NCBI RefSeq assembly: GCF_007827045.1
Contig: NZ_RPFW01000002.1
Coordinates: 310,001 to 374,000, forward strand
Reading direction: 5' to 3'
Source: Trebonia kvetii
GTDB taxonomy: Bacteria; Actinomycetota; Actinomycetes; Streptosporangiales; Streptosporangiaceae
Length of the DNA stretch: 64,000 nt
Numbering within the stretch: position 1 is the stretch's first letter; every line of letters starts with the position of its first letter. Below are positions 25,209-34,908 of the stretch, in pieces. Position numbers and translations under genes: made by a program. The notes under the pieces are model-generated. The model searched no databases, was not told the DNA's origin, and saw only the letters and a program-made list of their open reading frames with translations.

Positions 25209-25796
25209 GTGAGACCTGCCGCCGTCCGCCCTGCGGGGCGGCCGAGAAATCCCGAGCTGGACCTGGCAATCCTGGCCGCGGCCGAGCAGCAGCTCCGCGA
25301 GTCCGGCTACGGGGGAATGTCCCTGGAGTCGGTGGCCGCCGCCGCCGGCACGACAGTCCCTGCCGTCCGCCGCCGGTTCCGCAGCAAGGCCAGCGTGGCC
25401 GTCGCAGTCATCGACTCGCTGCGGATCGAGAGCATGACCGACGGGTCGGGGCCGCCCCGCAGCCGCGCTCTCGCGGTCCTGCGGAACTTCCGCGCCAACC
25501 TGCTGCGCAGTAACTCCATGGCGGTGGTCGGCACGCTGCTGGCAGAAGAGCACCGTCACCCGGAACTGCTCGCCGCCTTCCGCGGCCGGCTAGTCGAGCC
25601 ACGCCGGACTGCGCTGCGCCAGGTCCTGGCCGAGGGGATCAGCCGCGGAGAACTGTCCGACTCGGCAGACCCCGACGTCCTCGCCAGCATGCTGATCGGC
25701 TCGTTCTACGCACGGTACATCGCCACCTCCGACATACCCGATGACTGGGCAGAACAGGCCCTGCGGCATGTGTGGCCAGACGCGCGCGACACCTAG
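25209..25796 (+). CDS. TetR family transcriptional regulator
   Basis: The 195-residue regulator has an N-terminal TetR helix-turn-helix (LAILAAAEQQLRESGYGGMSLESVAAAAGTTVPAVRRRF, residues ~18-56) followed by a helical ligand domain with LLAEEHRHPELLAAFRGRLVEPRR and the C-terminal TetR_C type DPDVLASMLIGSFYARYI. The GTG start follows AGGAGGATGTGAA. The 68-bp AT-rich gap to the divergent barrel protein is the expected operator zone, though no clear palindrome is visible. Confidence 0.88.
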   Translation: MRPAAVRPAGRPRNPELDLAILAAAEQQLRESGYGGMSLESVAAAAGTTVPAVRRRFRSKASVAVAVIDSLRIESMTDGSGPPRSRALAVLRNFRANLLRSNSMAVVGTLLAEEHRHPELLAAFRGRLVEPRRTALRQVLAEGISRGELSDSADPDVLASMLIGSFYARYIATSDIPDDWAEQALRHVWPDARDT

Positions 25797-25944
25797 CCCC
25801 CCGGCGGCGAATTCCGTCCCGGGCGGGACAACGCCACCGCGTGAGCCTGGCTCACAGCGGCCCGCTCAGTGCTTCGGTGAACTCATACCGGGAGTCTCGC
25901 CCCCGGGGCCAAACCCCGCAATCCCCGGGAGACGACTAGGCGTC

Positions 25945-28900
25945 CTACGGCTGGAAACCAGACTCTGCCCACCGCCGGAAAACCTCCGTCCACGACTGCG
26001 GCCAGGCCCCGTCGCACGGCATGGTGCCGTTGCGCAGTTGCCGCAGGATCTCGGTGGCGTGCTGCTGCACGTCGTCACGGGACCACAGGTCGAACGCGAA
26101 CCGCATGGACGTCCGGTCACGCTCGCGGAAAAGCGGCCGTATGTGCGCCTCGAATCCCACCGTCTCATCCGGCCCCGGCAGCTTGACGCTCGGCTCGGAG
26201 GCGCCGGCCTGCTCCCCGGATGTATCCGGCCGCCCACCTGGGCTCCAGTCCCAGCTGGGCACGTGTCCGGGGGAGTCGGCGGGGACTCGCGACGCCCACT
26301 CCAGGAAGCCGGCGAGGGCAGCACGGAACGCCGGGTCGTCCGGCAGGCCAGCCTGGTCAGCCGCCCGAAGCGCCAGCGAGGCCCAGCGCGCTCGCAGTGC
26401 GGGGGTGAGGTCCCGGCCCGCCAGCGACGTCACGCCGCGCCGCTGAGGGCCGCCGAACGCCTCCGCCAGCCAGGCCGCCTCGCGCTGCGGAGCGCCGGGC
26501 GGCAAGTCGGCGAACGCCGGCGCGAGCAGGTCGTCGGCGGGCAGCAGGCTCTCGTAAAGCATCCTGGTCATCCGGGTCAGCGCGGGCAGCCCGCCGGCCC
26601 ACTCGAACAGCGTCGGATCGGCGGTGCCAGCCGGGTCGCGGAACTGCACGTACCAGTGCATGCCGCTGCAGAATGGCTTGTTCTGCGAGTGCCCGCACCG
26701 GCAGAGCGCGTAGTGCTCACGCGATGACCCCAAAGCCGGGGGTACGTCCTTTCCGGCGGCGTCCGCCAGCGGGATTGCGCCGGTCACGCGGTACGGCCCG
26801 TCCAGCGAGACCTCGATCGCCGGCTCCCGGATGCCATGCCATTCGGCCAGGTCACGGGCTTCCGTTCCATCGAATGCCAGGCTCAGGGCCCCGGACGGGC
26901 AGTCGCGCACCGCCCGGACGATCTCGTCCATCCGGCCGCCGCTCGGCGCGACAAACGGCTCAGCGTCGCTGCGGAACACCGCAGGCAGCCGGTCGGTGCA
27001 GAACCCGGAGTGCTGGCAGATGCCCCGGTTATCGAAGACCGTCACTTGCGTGCCGGGGTAGGTATCCCGCTGATCCGGAACCCGCTTGGGATCCTTGGCA
27101 CCGCTGAACCCTGTCCGCGCGTGCGATCCATCGCAGAACGGCTTGTCGCCCGACTCCCCGCATCGGCAGAGCGCCAGCTGCGGTGGCACCCGCAGCCGCT
27201 CGCCGAGGTACGAGCGCACCGCGGCGGCGTTGGTAACCAGATAGGGCCCGTTCTCCGCGACCACGATCCGCGGGCGCAGACCGCGCTGCGTCTCGGCGAG
27301 CTCCGCGGCCTGCCCGGCAGCGTCTGGCGCCAGATCCACGGCGACCCGCTGCAGTGCTGCGACCGCCTCGAGCAGCTCCGGCGGTGCGGTGTCCGCCAAC
27401 TGCACGCGCAGCTGGGTCGCGTCCATTGCGGCCCGGCGCGCTAGCTCGGGAACGGTCCCGTCCGGCACGCGGGGCTCCGGGACTCCTGAGGTGTCCGCCG
27501 GCCTGTCCCGGCCGAGGCGATCGGCGAGCGGCCGCAGCACGGAGTCGGTAATGCGCGCCACCGTTACGGTTTCCGCCGCCGAGTTTTCCGAACGGGTGGT
27601 GTGTTCCAGCAGAAGGTAGGCGGATCTCGCGACGTCGGCGAACGCCGAGGAGACGACGTCATCGAGAGAGCCGCCCGCACACGTTCGGTAGAAGGCACGG
27701 GCGCGGTCGAGCATGACGGGCACTTCCTCGACCGCCGCAGCTGGGGCCGGGGCTGGGCGGGAGGGCAGGTGCGCTTGGAGGGAGCTGGCGATGCCGGCCA
27801 GCGCGTCGCGGACCTCCGCCAGCGTCTGGGTGACCTCCGGGGTGGAATCGGTGCCGGACGGCTGGCAAAACGTAGCGGCCGCCTCGATCCGCTCGGCCAG
27901 GAGAACCCAGGCCGCCTCCCGGTGCGGTAGCACGTAGTCGCTCTCGTAGAAGAGCTCGAAGCTCGGGCCGGCGGTCTGGCCGGGGTACTCCGGGCCGGCG
28001 GGCAGCCTGGTGATGACGTCACCGAGCGGCTTGATCGCCTGCACCATCAGCGCGTAGGTCCCGTCGGCGAGCACCTTGAGCTGGGCATCGGTCTCCTCGG
28101 CATGCGCGAAGAAACGCTGCAACATCAGCAGGAGAACCTCGTAGCAGACGTTGAACAGGTCCATCACACGCTGCGCGAGCTGGTCGGTAACAAGCGGCAC
28201 GTTGGGGTCTCGCTCGCTGGGGCGGACGTTCAGCGGGACCACCGGGCGCACCGGGTCAAAGCCGCGGTCGGCCTCGCGGAGCTGCTCGAACTCGTCGAGG
28301 ATCTCGACGAACTGCCCGAAGTGCGCGTTCCGCCAGTCTCCGCGCGGCCCCTCGCCCTGCTCAAGGATCTCGCCTATTGCCCGCCGCGCCGACGTCACGT
28401 CCGTCACCGCGACCAGCTCCGGCCATTGGAAGTACTGCTGCGTGGCCTGGGCCCTGGGCGGGCCGACGAACAGCCCCCTCTCGCCGTATTTCTGCGCCAG
28501 GTGCTCGATGCCAGCCTCGATCGACCGGTACAAGTGGCCGACGGTCGCGAAATCCTGGCCGTGCGGCGCGATGTCGCCGGGTTGCATCGCCGGCGCCGCC
28601 CGGCCGTAGGCGGCCAGGCCGGGCGCGTCGTGCAGCGCCATGCCCTCCGGGCGCTCAAGGAACATGAAATGCCGCAGCGCCGCCTCGCCGAACGGCAGCA
28701 GCGTCAGGTTCACCCCGGCCGGGTAATGGCTGGCAGGCTGCGGAAAGTTCGGCCGCGACAGGTGCGGGGCCGCGCCGATCGCGGACAGCAAGTTCTGCAC
28801 CAGTGCCAGATGCAGCATCTCCTGAGCGGCGACATGCGAGATCCGTTCCCGCCAGCGCCGGACAGTCGCGACCTGATCGTCCGTCAGCCCCTCCGCCGCG

Positions 28901-29106
28901 TCCTGCTTTATCGAGAACGCCGCGAACAGGTACTGGCACATGATCCCGTGCTCAAGCTCCGCAGCCTCGCACAGCATGTAGATCAGCGCCTCACGGTGCT
29001 CGATCACGAACGGGGCCTCGGGCGGCGCCAGGCCGCCTCGGGTCGCGATCACCTGGGCGAGCCTGCCAGGCAGTGCCTTCTGCTGCTCTTCTGTGCTCTC
29101 GGACAT
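25945..29106 (-). CDS. Multidomain iron protein: ferritin-like, CDGSH, ferredoxin-like, CDGSH, globin-like
   Basis: The 1053-residue single chain combines several iron-binding modules. Residues ~35-330 form a VioB-type ferritin-like domain with EAAELEHGIMCQYLF and AAQEMLHLALVQNLL (Glu and ExxH ligands). Residues ~430-560 are helical. A CDGSH [2Fe-2S] motif is at ~650 (CRCGESGDKPFCDGSH). A divergent ferredoxin-like domain is at ~695-745 (NRGICQHSGFCTDRLPAVF, then VRDCPSGAL). A second CDGSH-like motif is at ~810 (CRCGHSQNKPFCSGMHW, His kept). The last part (~835-945) resembles a group-2 truncated haemoglobin: FEWAGGLPALTRMTRMLYE, EAFGGPQ and a C-terminal LPDDPAFRAALAGFLEWASR. No signal peptide is present. 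It is divergent from a LysR gene. Its reaction is unknown; iron/redox or nitric-oxide chemistry is an inference. Confidence 0.75.
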   Translation of the reverse strand: MSESTEEQQKALPGRLAQVIATRGGLAPPEAPFVIEHREALIYMLCEAAELEHGIMCQYLFAAFSIKQDAAEGLTDDQVATVRRWRERISHVAAQEMLHLALVQNLLSAIGAAPHLSRPNFPQPASHYPAGVNLTLLPFGEAALRHFMFLERPEGMALHDAPGLAAYGRAAPAMQPGDIAPHGQDFATVGHLYRSIEAGIEHLAQKYGERGLFVGPPRAQATQQYFQWPELVAVTDVTSARRAIGEILEQGEGPRGDWRNAHFGQFVEILDEFEQLREADRGFDPVRPVVPLNVRPSERDPNVPLVTDQLAQRVMDLFNVCYEVLLLMLQRFFAHAEETDAQLKVLADGTYALMVQAIKPLGDVITRLPAGPEYPGQTAGPSFELFYESDYVLPHREAAWVLLAERIEAAATFCQPSGTDSTPEVTQTLAEVRDALAGIASSLQAHLPSRPAPAPAAAVEEVPVMLDRARAFYRTCAGGSLDDVVSSAFADVARSAYLLLEHTTRSENSAAETVTVARITDSVLRPLADRLGRDRPADTSGVPEPRVPDGTVPELARRAAMDATQLRVQLADTAPPELLEAVAALQRVAVDLAPDAAGQAAELAETQRGLRPRIVVAENGPYLVTNAAAVRSYLGERLRVPPQLALCRCGESGDKPFCDGSHARTGFSGAKDPKRVPDQRDTYPGTQVTVFDNRGICQHSGFCTDRLPAVFRSDAEPFVAPSGGRMDEIVRAVRDCPSGALSLAFDGTEARDLAEWHGIREPAIEVSLDGPYRVTGAIPLADAAGKDVPPALGSSREHYALCRCGHSQNKPFCSGMHWYVQFRDPAGTADPTLFEWAGGLPALTRMTRMLYESLLPADDLLAPAFADLPPGAPQREAAWLAEAFGGPQRRGVTSLAGRDLTPALRARWASLALRAADQAGLPDDPAFRAALAGFLEWASRVPADSPGHVPSWDWSPGGRPDTSGEQAGASEPSVKLPGPDETVGFEAHIRPLFRERDRTSMRFAFDLWSRDDVQQHATEILRQLRNGTMPCDGAWPQSWTEVFRRWAESGFQP

Positions 29107-29137
29107 TGTCTTCCCCCGCAGTTAGGATGAGCTAGCG

Positions 29138-30043
29138 ATGAACATTGAGCTGCGCCACCTCAGGTACTTCGTCGCGGTCGCCGACGAGGCGAGCTTCACC
29201 GCCGCCGCGCAACGTGTCCATGTCGCGCAGCAGGTCCTCAGCGCGCAAATCCGGCAGCTGGAAGACGCTGTCGGGACCCAGCTGCTGAACCGGACGAACA
29301 AGGGTGCCACGCTCACGCCAGCGGGCGCCGCGTTCCTCACGGTTGCCCAGGAGACGCTGGCCAGCCTGGACCGCGGCGTGGCGGCCGCACGCAACGCTGC
29401 CCGTGCGGTCTCCGGCAAGCTGTCGGTAGGGATCGGCTCCGGCTGCGAGAACGAGACCAGGACCCAGCTGCTCACCGCCTTCGAGCGCGCGTACCCGGAC
29501 GTGGAGATACACCTGCGGGACTTCGACATGACCCAGCCGTCGGCTGGCCTGCTCGACCACAGCAGCGACGTCGCACTGCTGCGCCCGCCGGTCGCGGCAC
29601 CCGGGATCGAGCTGGCGGTGGTGCGGTCGGAGCCGCGCGCATTCGTGCTTCCAGCGGGGCACGCGCTCGCGGCAAGCGAAAAGCTCACGTTGGCCGACGT
29701 CGCCGGGCTGCCGTTCGTCACCGCAGACCTGGCAACCGACGGCTGCGAGCCGCGGGCCTGGCAGGATGCCTGGCTCGTCAGGCCCCGGCCCGGCGGCGAC
29801 GTGCCGATCATCGGTGCCACCGCCCGGACCGTCGACGTTTGGTGCGAGCACGTTGCAGCCGGGCACGGCATCGGCCTGTGCCCGTCTTCGGCAGCCACGT
29901 TCCACGGCCGTCCCGGTGTCTGCTTCATCCCGAGCGCCGGGCTGACGCCGACCACGATGTGCGTCGCCTGGCGGACAGGCGACACCAGGCCCGCCGTGCA
30001 GTGCTTCGTCTCGCTCGCGACGGAATCCGTCGCGGGCTCGTAG
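29138..30043 (+). CDS. LysR family transcriptional regulator
   Basis: The 301-residue protein has an N-terminal LysR HTH (LRHLRYFVAVADEASFTAAAQRVHVAQQVLSAQIRQLE, residues ~4-42) and a periplasmic-binding-like effector domain with VGIGSGCENETRTQLLTAFERAYPDVEI. It is transcribed away from the iron-fusion gene with only 31 bp between the starts, so one operator can control both. LysR proteins activate the divergent gene in the presence of a small inducer. Confidence 0.9.
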   Translation: MNIELRHLRYFVAVADEASFTAAAQRVHVAQQVLSAQIRQLEDAVGTQLLNRTNKGATLTPAGAAFLTVAQETLASLDRGVAAARNAARAVSGKLSVGIGSGCENETRTQLLTAFERAYPDVEIHLRDFDMTQPSAGLLDHSSDVALLRPPVAAPGIELAVVRSEPRAFVLPAGHALAASEKLTLADVAGLPFVTADLATDGCEPRAWQDAWLVRPRPGGDVPIIGATARTVDVWCEHVAAGHGIGLCPSSAATFHGRPGVCFIPSAGLTPTTMCVAWRTGDTRPAVQCFVSLATESVAGS

Positions 30044-30047
30044 CACC

Positions 30048-30479
30048 TCACCCGGCGGCACCCGCCAGCGCCGCCTCGGCGATCGCGCGGTCCTGGGCCG
30101 CCGTCATCGCCCCGGCGATCCCGATGGCACCCGCCACCTGGCCGTCGGCCAGCACTGGCAGGCCGCCTGCGATCAGGGCGAGCCCGGGCCGGTTCGCGAA
30201 CGACGCGACCGCCGCGGGGTCCGGCTCGATCGCGGCAAAGAAGTCGTCCGGCGGCATGCCGATGGCGGCGGCCGCGTACGCCTTGCTCATCGCTGTCTGC
30301 AGGCTTACCAGCGGGGCGCCATCCATCCGGCGCACCTCCCTGAGCACCCCCGACTCATCGACAGTCACGACGGTAACGCGCAGCCCGCCTGCCTCGGCCG
30401 CGGCCACGGCTGCGTCCACCAATCGCCGCGACAGCTCCAGGGAAAGCGTTGGCCGCGTTGCCCATGTGCTGGTTGGCAT
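30048..30479 (-). CDS. GlcG/HbpS-family haem-binding-like protein
   Basis: The 143-residue protein is an HbpS/GlcG homologue: LSLELSRRLVDAAVAAAEAGGLRVTVVTVDESG, RMDGAPLVSLQTAMSKAYAAAAIGMPP and the C-terminal ALIAGGLPVLADGQVAGAIGIAGA. Streptomyces HbpS binds haem and iron and takes part in oxidative-stress sensing. No Sec signal is visible, so this copy appears cytoplasmic. ATG 30479 has GGAGGTGA five bases upstream; GTG 30488 lies in that ribosome site. It ends 4 bp from the LysR stop, and its setting next to a multi-iron protein supports an iron/haem role. Confidence 0.8.
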   Translation of the reverse strand: MPTSTWATRPTLSLELSRRLVDAAVAAAEAGGLRVTVVTVDESGVLREVRRMDGAPLVSLQTAMSKAYAAAAIGMPPDDFFAAIEPDPAAVASFANRPGLALIAGGLPVLADGQVAGAIGIAGAMTAAQDRAIAEAALAGAAG

Positions 30480-30556
30480 CTGGCTCACCTCCGCTTTGTG
30501 TTCTTCCGGCCATCCTCGCGGGCAACAGTGCCGCTAGGCCAACACTCCTTGCGGAT

Positions 30557-30583
30557 GGGGCTACAGCCCACGGCTGTAGCCCC
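30557..30583. terminator. Strong hairpin downstream of the glycosidase gene
   Basis: GGGGCTACAG (30557-30566) pairs perfectly with CTGTAGCCCC (30574-30583) around a 7-base loop. It lies 48-74 bp after the stop of the minus-strand glycosidase gene and before the HbpS-like start. No T run follows. Similar CTACAGCC/GGCTGTAG hairpins occur at ends of IS605-type elements, but no transposase is near. Confidence 0.5.
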
Positions 30584-30630
30584 AGCCGCCAGCCATGATG
30601 AGCCGTGGGGGGGAGCAGGCGAAGGCTGGT

Positions 30631-32131
30631 TTAAATGGACATGTGCTCCAGTGACAGGTAGGTGCGGGCCGCCCAGGACACTGGGTCGCGCGCGAAGTCG
30701 CGCTGGATGGCGCGATTATTGAGCGCGTTGTCGAGGGCTGCCATGATCATCGACTGGTCGAGCACCAGGTAGCGGTGACCGACCGATCCGGTGGTGGGGC
30801 TCACGGCGTCGAAGAATCCGTCAGCGCCGTAGCTGCCCGGGTACAACGCGGTCAACCGCTGGATGTTGACGTAGGCCTGCTCCGGGGCGACATCCAGGGC
30901 GAGGAACGACGCATACGGCGTGATGACGTCCTCCGTCGCGCAGCCGTGGCACTGGGACAGTCCCAGGTTCGGATGGGCGGCGTCGGCGCCGGTCCCGTAA
31001 TAGGGGAATTCCAGGCCCTCAACACCGTATCCGGCGTAGTTGCCGGTGTCGTCGGGGGTGCTTGACGGCGACATGCCCCAGACGGGGTAGTGCAACTGCT
31101 GGACGGCGTACCTGATCTGCACGTCGGCGGTGCGGGTGTCCGCGAGGCCGAAGCTGTGCGTGCCCCAGCTAGTTTCCGGGACGACCTCGTTAGGCATCAG
31201 CCCCTCGAACATCCCTCCCGAGTAGGTCGGGATGAAGGTCAGGCTGGAGCCCGGGTAGGTGTAGTGCCCCTCCCAGACCGGGAAATGCCTGCCGGACTGC
31301 GGGTCCGTGTAGGCCTGCCAGGAACCTCCCATCGGCCACTGTCCCTGCCAGGAGAAGTCAGGGTCGCTGGCCTGGCAGTCGGCGAAGGGGGCCGCCGGCG
31401 GCAACTCCCGCCAGCTGCGCCACCACACGTTGCCCGGCATCTGGCGCAGCCCCATGCCGATGTAGGCGGAGATCCGCGGGTCGCTGTAGAACGCGCCGTT
31501 GTGGTAGTAGTGCGTCCGGTTGTCGCCCTGATCTGGCGGGAGTCCGGCGTAATAGCCGCCGTACATCTGACCGGTTGGCTGGTTCCCGGCTATCGTCGAA
31601 CGTGGGCGTGGGTTCTGCGGAGCAGTCGATGTCTCCCGGATTCCTGATGACGTCCCCGGTGGTGGTGTCGTACCACTGGTACAGGAATCCGTCGAACCGC
31701 TTCAGGTGCGCTACTTCGTGCAACGTGGCCGTCACCAGTTCGCGGGCTCGCGGCCTGGTGACCAGCCCGAGGTCTTGAGCGGCGACCACTGCCCACAAGT
31801 ACACCCCGATGTTCGCGGCGGAGGTGTACCTGCCGTATCCGGTCGGGGTGGCGGACCCGGCCGCGAAGGTCAGGTTGTCAAGCGGCAGGTGCGTGATCGG
31901 GTCGACGTCAGCCTGGTAGAACTTCCAGGTGTCACGGGCGATGCCGAGCAAGGTCGCCTGCTGCGCCGTGGTCAGCGCGTGGTAGCGGGAAACCGGGCGT
32001 CCGGTTCCGGCCCCGGCGGCGGTCGCGGGGCCCGTGGTCAGGGTGAGTGCTGCGGTGGTGACGATGGCCATCGCGGGCGCGGCCAGCCAGCGCCGCGCCC
32101 GCGATCCTCGCCCGGATGTCGCGATTCTCAT
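30631..32131 (-). pseudogene. Secreted GH144/DUF3131-like glycosidase with internal deletion and frameshift
   Basis: ATG 32131 starts a signal peptide (AMAIVTTAALTLTTGPATAAG) and an N-terminal catalytic part with AANIGVYLWAVVAAQDLGLV, LKRFDGFLYQWYDTTTGDV and DCSAEPTPTF. The remainder is in another frame from about 31580: AGNQPTGQMYGGYYAGLPPD, ISAYIGMGLRQMPGNVWWRSW, EGHYTYPGSSLTFIPTYSGGMFE and DQSMIMAALDNALNNRAIQR. In relatives about 60-70 residues (including a DNGWYA-type segment) lie between TPTF and AGNQP; they are absent here. So a deletion broke both fold and frame. The family acts on beta-linked glucans; it sits 3 bp behind a GH3 gene in one operon. Confidence 0.8.
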
Positions 32132-32134
32132 GAG

Positions 32135-34498
32135 TTATCCGACCGTGAACTGGCCTTGCGTGCCGCCGGTCGAGCTGTCACCGACAAAGACGTCGACGGT
32201 GCCGGGATCCACCTCGAACTGCCCGAGGTTGTTGTAGAAGCCGATGTTGCTCGGCCCCAGCGTGAACGTGATCGTCTTGGTCTGGCCGGGTGCCAGCGTG
32301 ACCCGCTCGAAGCCGTTGAGCCGGCGGACGGGCTGCAGGATGCTCGTTCCGTCCTGGTGGGTGTAGGGCTGGACGACGTCGTCTCCGGCCACGGTTCCGG
32401 TGTTGGTGATGTCCGCGCTGACGCTGAGCGTCCCCTTTGTTGAGACGCTGGCCGCCGACACGTGCAGGTTTGACAGCGCGAAGGTGGTGTACGACAAGCC
32501 GTACCCGAAGGCGTACTGCGGCGTGTTCGCTACGTCGAGGTACTTCGATGTGTACTTGTTGTTCGGGTCAGCGGGGCGGCCGGTGGGCAGCTCGTTGTAG
32601 GAGATCGGGATCTGCCCCACGTTGCGCGGGAAGCTCATCGGTAGCTTGCCGCCCGGGTTTACCTTGCCGAACAGCACGTCGGCGACCGCGTTACCGCCTT
32701 CGGTGCCTGGGTACCACGCCTCGAGCAGCGCGGGGGCGTTGTCGGCGACCCAGCCGAGGGTCAGCGGGCGGCCGTTCATCAGCACCACGACATAGGGCTT
32801 TCCGGTCGCGGCGATGGCCTGGATAAGGGCGGTCTGCTGCCCGGGCAGGCTGATGTCGCTGCGGGAGGATGCCTCACTGGAGTCGGCGGACGGCTCGCCG
32901 GCGACTATTACGGTGACTGCCGACGCCTTGGCGGCGCTGACCGCAGCGCCGAAGCCGGATGTCGATGTGCAGGAGGTGTCGCAGCCCTGCGCGTAGCTGA
33001 CCGTGGCGTTCGGTGCGGCCGTCTTGATGCCATCGAGCACGGGGACCACCGAGTTCAGGTCCGACGACGAGTACCCGATGGGCACGTCCGGGCCCAACTG
33101 GTCAGACGGGTTGTCGGCGAGCGGGCCTACGACAGCGATCGATGGCAGGCTGGTGCTGAGGGGAAGCGCGCCGTTGTTGTTGTTCAGCAGCACCATGGAC
33201 TTGCCGGCCATGGTCCGCGCCGCCGCCAGGTTCGCCGGCGTCAGCTCGGCGGTCTTCACCCGGTTCGGGTCGGTGAACGGATGGTCGAACATGCCGGCCA
33301 GGAACTTCAGGTTCAGCACATGCCGAACCTCATTGTTGATGGTCGCCATGCTGACCTTGCCGCTCTTCACGAGGTCGGGTCCGTACAGGGTGTACGTGGA
33401 AAACTGGCTGGGTACCTGCACGCCCATTTCGATGTCCACGCCGGCGGTCAGCGCGAGCTGTGCGGCCTGCGCCCCGCTGGTCGCGTAGCCGAAGACTTCC
33501 AGTTCCTGGATCGCCTGATAGTCGCTGAGCACCGTGCCGCCGAACCCCCACTCGTCACGCAAGATCGTCGTGAGCAGGTACGGATTGGCGGAGGCAGGTA
33601 CCCCGTTGAGCGAGGTGAAGGCGCTCATCACCGTTGCGGCGCCCGCGTCGACAGCGGCCCTGTACGGCGGCAGGTAGATGTTGCGCAGCTGCTGCTCGGA
33701 CATGTCCGTGGACGCGTACTCGCGGCCGGCCTGCACCGCGCCGTACGCCCCGAAGTGCTTGATGGTCGCGGCCATCTTGTCCGGCGCGCTGTAGTCGCTG
33801 CCCTGGTAGCCGCGTACCTTCGCCGCGGCAATCGCCGCGCCGAGGAATGGATCTTCTCCGGCGCCTTCGACGACCCGCCCCCAGCGCGGGTCCCTGCTGA
33901 TGTCGACCATCGGATTGAAGGTCCACTTGATCCCGTCTGCGGTCGCTTCGCTGGCCGAGATCGATTCGTCCCTGCTTATCGCGGCCGGATCCCAGCTGCT
34001 CGCCTCGCCAAGCGGCACCGGGAAGATCGTCTTGTATCCATGGATCACGTCGAGCCCGAAGATCACCGGGATGTGCAAGCGCGACTGCAGGGCGGCCTGC
34101 TGCACCTGGTTGATGTTGCTGACGCCGACGAGATCGAGGACGGAACCGACCGTTCCGGCACGTACCTCGTCGAGTAGCGTCTGCCCGGGGGTGCCGTTCG
34201 GGCCAGTAGGGCCGGACATCTCCAGCTGACCGAACTTCTCCGCGAGCGTCATCTTGCCGATCAGCGAGTTGACCTTGTCGCTGATCGACGCAAGCCGCTG
34301 CCTGGTCGCGGCAGACAGGCCGGCGCCGGCCTGCTGGGTGGCGGCAAGCGCCGCCTGGCCTCCGGCCCTGGCGGCAGCGTTGGTGCTGGTCGGCCCGGCC
34401 GTGGCCGCTGGGACAGTGAGAAGCGCCAGCGCCGTGAGTGCGCCGGCTCCGATGGCTAGCTGCGCGGCACGGGGGCGCCGCAGGGGACTACGCATCAT
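32135..34498 (-). CDS. Secreted glycoside hydrolase family 3 beta-glucosidase-like enzyme
   Basis: The 787-residue protein has a cleavable signal peptide (IGAGALTALALLTVPAATAGP). The GH3 barrel carries LQSRLHIPVIFGLDVIHGYKTIFP, WGRVVEGAGEDPFLGAAI, KMAATIKHFGAYGAV (substrate-binding Lys-His) and GTVLSDYQAI with the nucleophile Asp (~residue 328; SDY instead of the common SDW). The second alpha/beta domain contains VVLMNGRPLTLGWV and EAWYPGTEGGNAVADVLFG, and a fibronectin-III-like domain (residues ~690-787) ends the chain. It removes terminal beta-D-glucose or a related sugar outside the cell. GAGGAGGACGGGCA precedes the ATG. Confidence 0.92.
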   Translation of the reverse strand: MMRSPLRRPRAAQLAIGAGALTALALLTVPAATAGPTSTNAAARAGGQAALAATQQAGAGLSAATRQRLASISDKVNSLIGKMTLAEKFGQLEMSGPTGPNGTPGQTLLDEVRAGTVGSVLDLVGVSNINQVQQAALQSRLHIPVIFGLDVIHGYKTIFPVPLGEASSWDPAAISRDESISASEATADGIKWTFNPMVDISRDPRWGRVVEGAGEDPFLGAAIAAAKVRGYQGSDYSAPDKMAATIKHFGAYGAVQAGREYASTDMSEQQLRNIYLPPYRAAVDAGAATVMSAFTSLNGVPASANPYLLTTILRDEWGFGGTVLSDYQAIQELEVFGYATSGAQAAQLALTAGVDIEMGVQVPSQFSTYTLYGPDLVKSGKVSMATINNEVRHVLNLKFLAGMFDHPFTDPNRVKTAELTPANLAAARTMAGKSMVLLNNNNGALPLSTSLPSIAVVGPLADNPSDQLGPDVPIGYSSSDLNSVVPVLDGIKTAAPNATVSYAQGCDTSCTSTSGFGAAVSAAKASAVTVIVAGEPSADSSEASSRSDISLPGQQTALIQAIAATGKPYVVVLMNGRPLTLGWVADNAPALLEAWYPGTEGGNAVADVLFGKVNPGGKLPMSFPRNVGQIPISYNELPTGRPADPNNKYTSKYLDVANTPQYAFGYGLSYTTFALSNLHVSAASVSTKGTLSVSADITNTGTVAGDDVVQPYTHQDGTSILQPVRRLNGFERVTLAPGQTKTITFTLGPSNIGFYNNLGQFEVDPGTVDVFVGDSSTGGTQGQFTVG

Positions 34499-34908
34499 TG
34501 CCCGTCCTCCTCTGCCAGGAGTCGAGCCGACTGTGCTTCGCCACAGCCGGTGAGATACCCGTCTGCTGACGCGGTCGAGTTTCCCACTGTTTCACGCAAC
34601 GGAAAAGATCGAAGCCCAACAAGTCTGAAATGTTCTACGTTTTATTTCGTAATTTCTAGGCCGACACGATTGAAATCGGGCGTTAACAGTGGCTTCTTGC
34701 CGTTTATCCCGCAATCGGCTCGCCACTCGGCGACCTGTTATTACAGTTACTTATCGGTGTCAAAGTTCCTTGGGGGAATGGGGTGAACGGAGACTGCCTA
34801 GGCCGCGCATACGGATAAGTGCGCGGCATAACTCAGGTGGTATCTGGACAGCCGGGTCGCGCTCTGTACGGGCGAAAGCGCCAGTTTCGAACTCGAAGGA
34901 GACGACTC
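34499..34908. other. Intergenic region, AT-rich by local standards
   Basis: This 410-bp gap holds the GH3 promoter on one side and the leader of the beta-rich protein on the other. The part at 34610-34770 is much richer in A+T than its surroundings (runs such as TTTTATTTCGTAATTTC), which fits promoter DNA. No gene was recognised. GAAGGAGAC at the right end is the ribosome site of the next gene. Confidence 0.5.

Noticed and set aside
30557..30583. End of an IS605-type element
   Set aside because: The hairpin resembles such ends but no tnpA or tnpB or second end is near; a terminator-like role is simpler.
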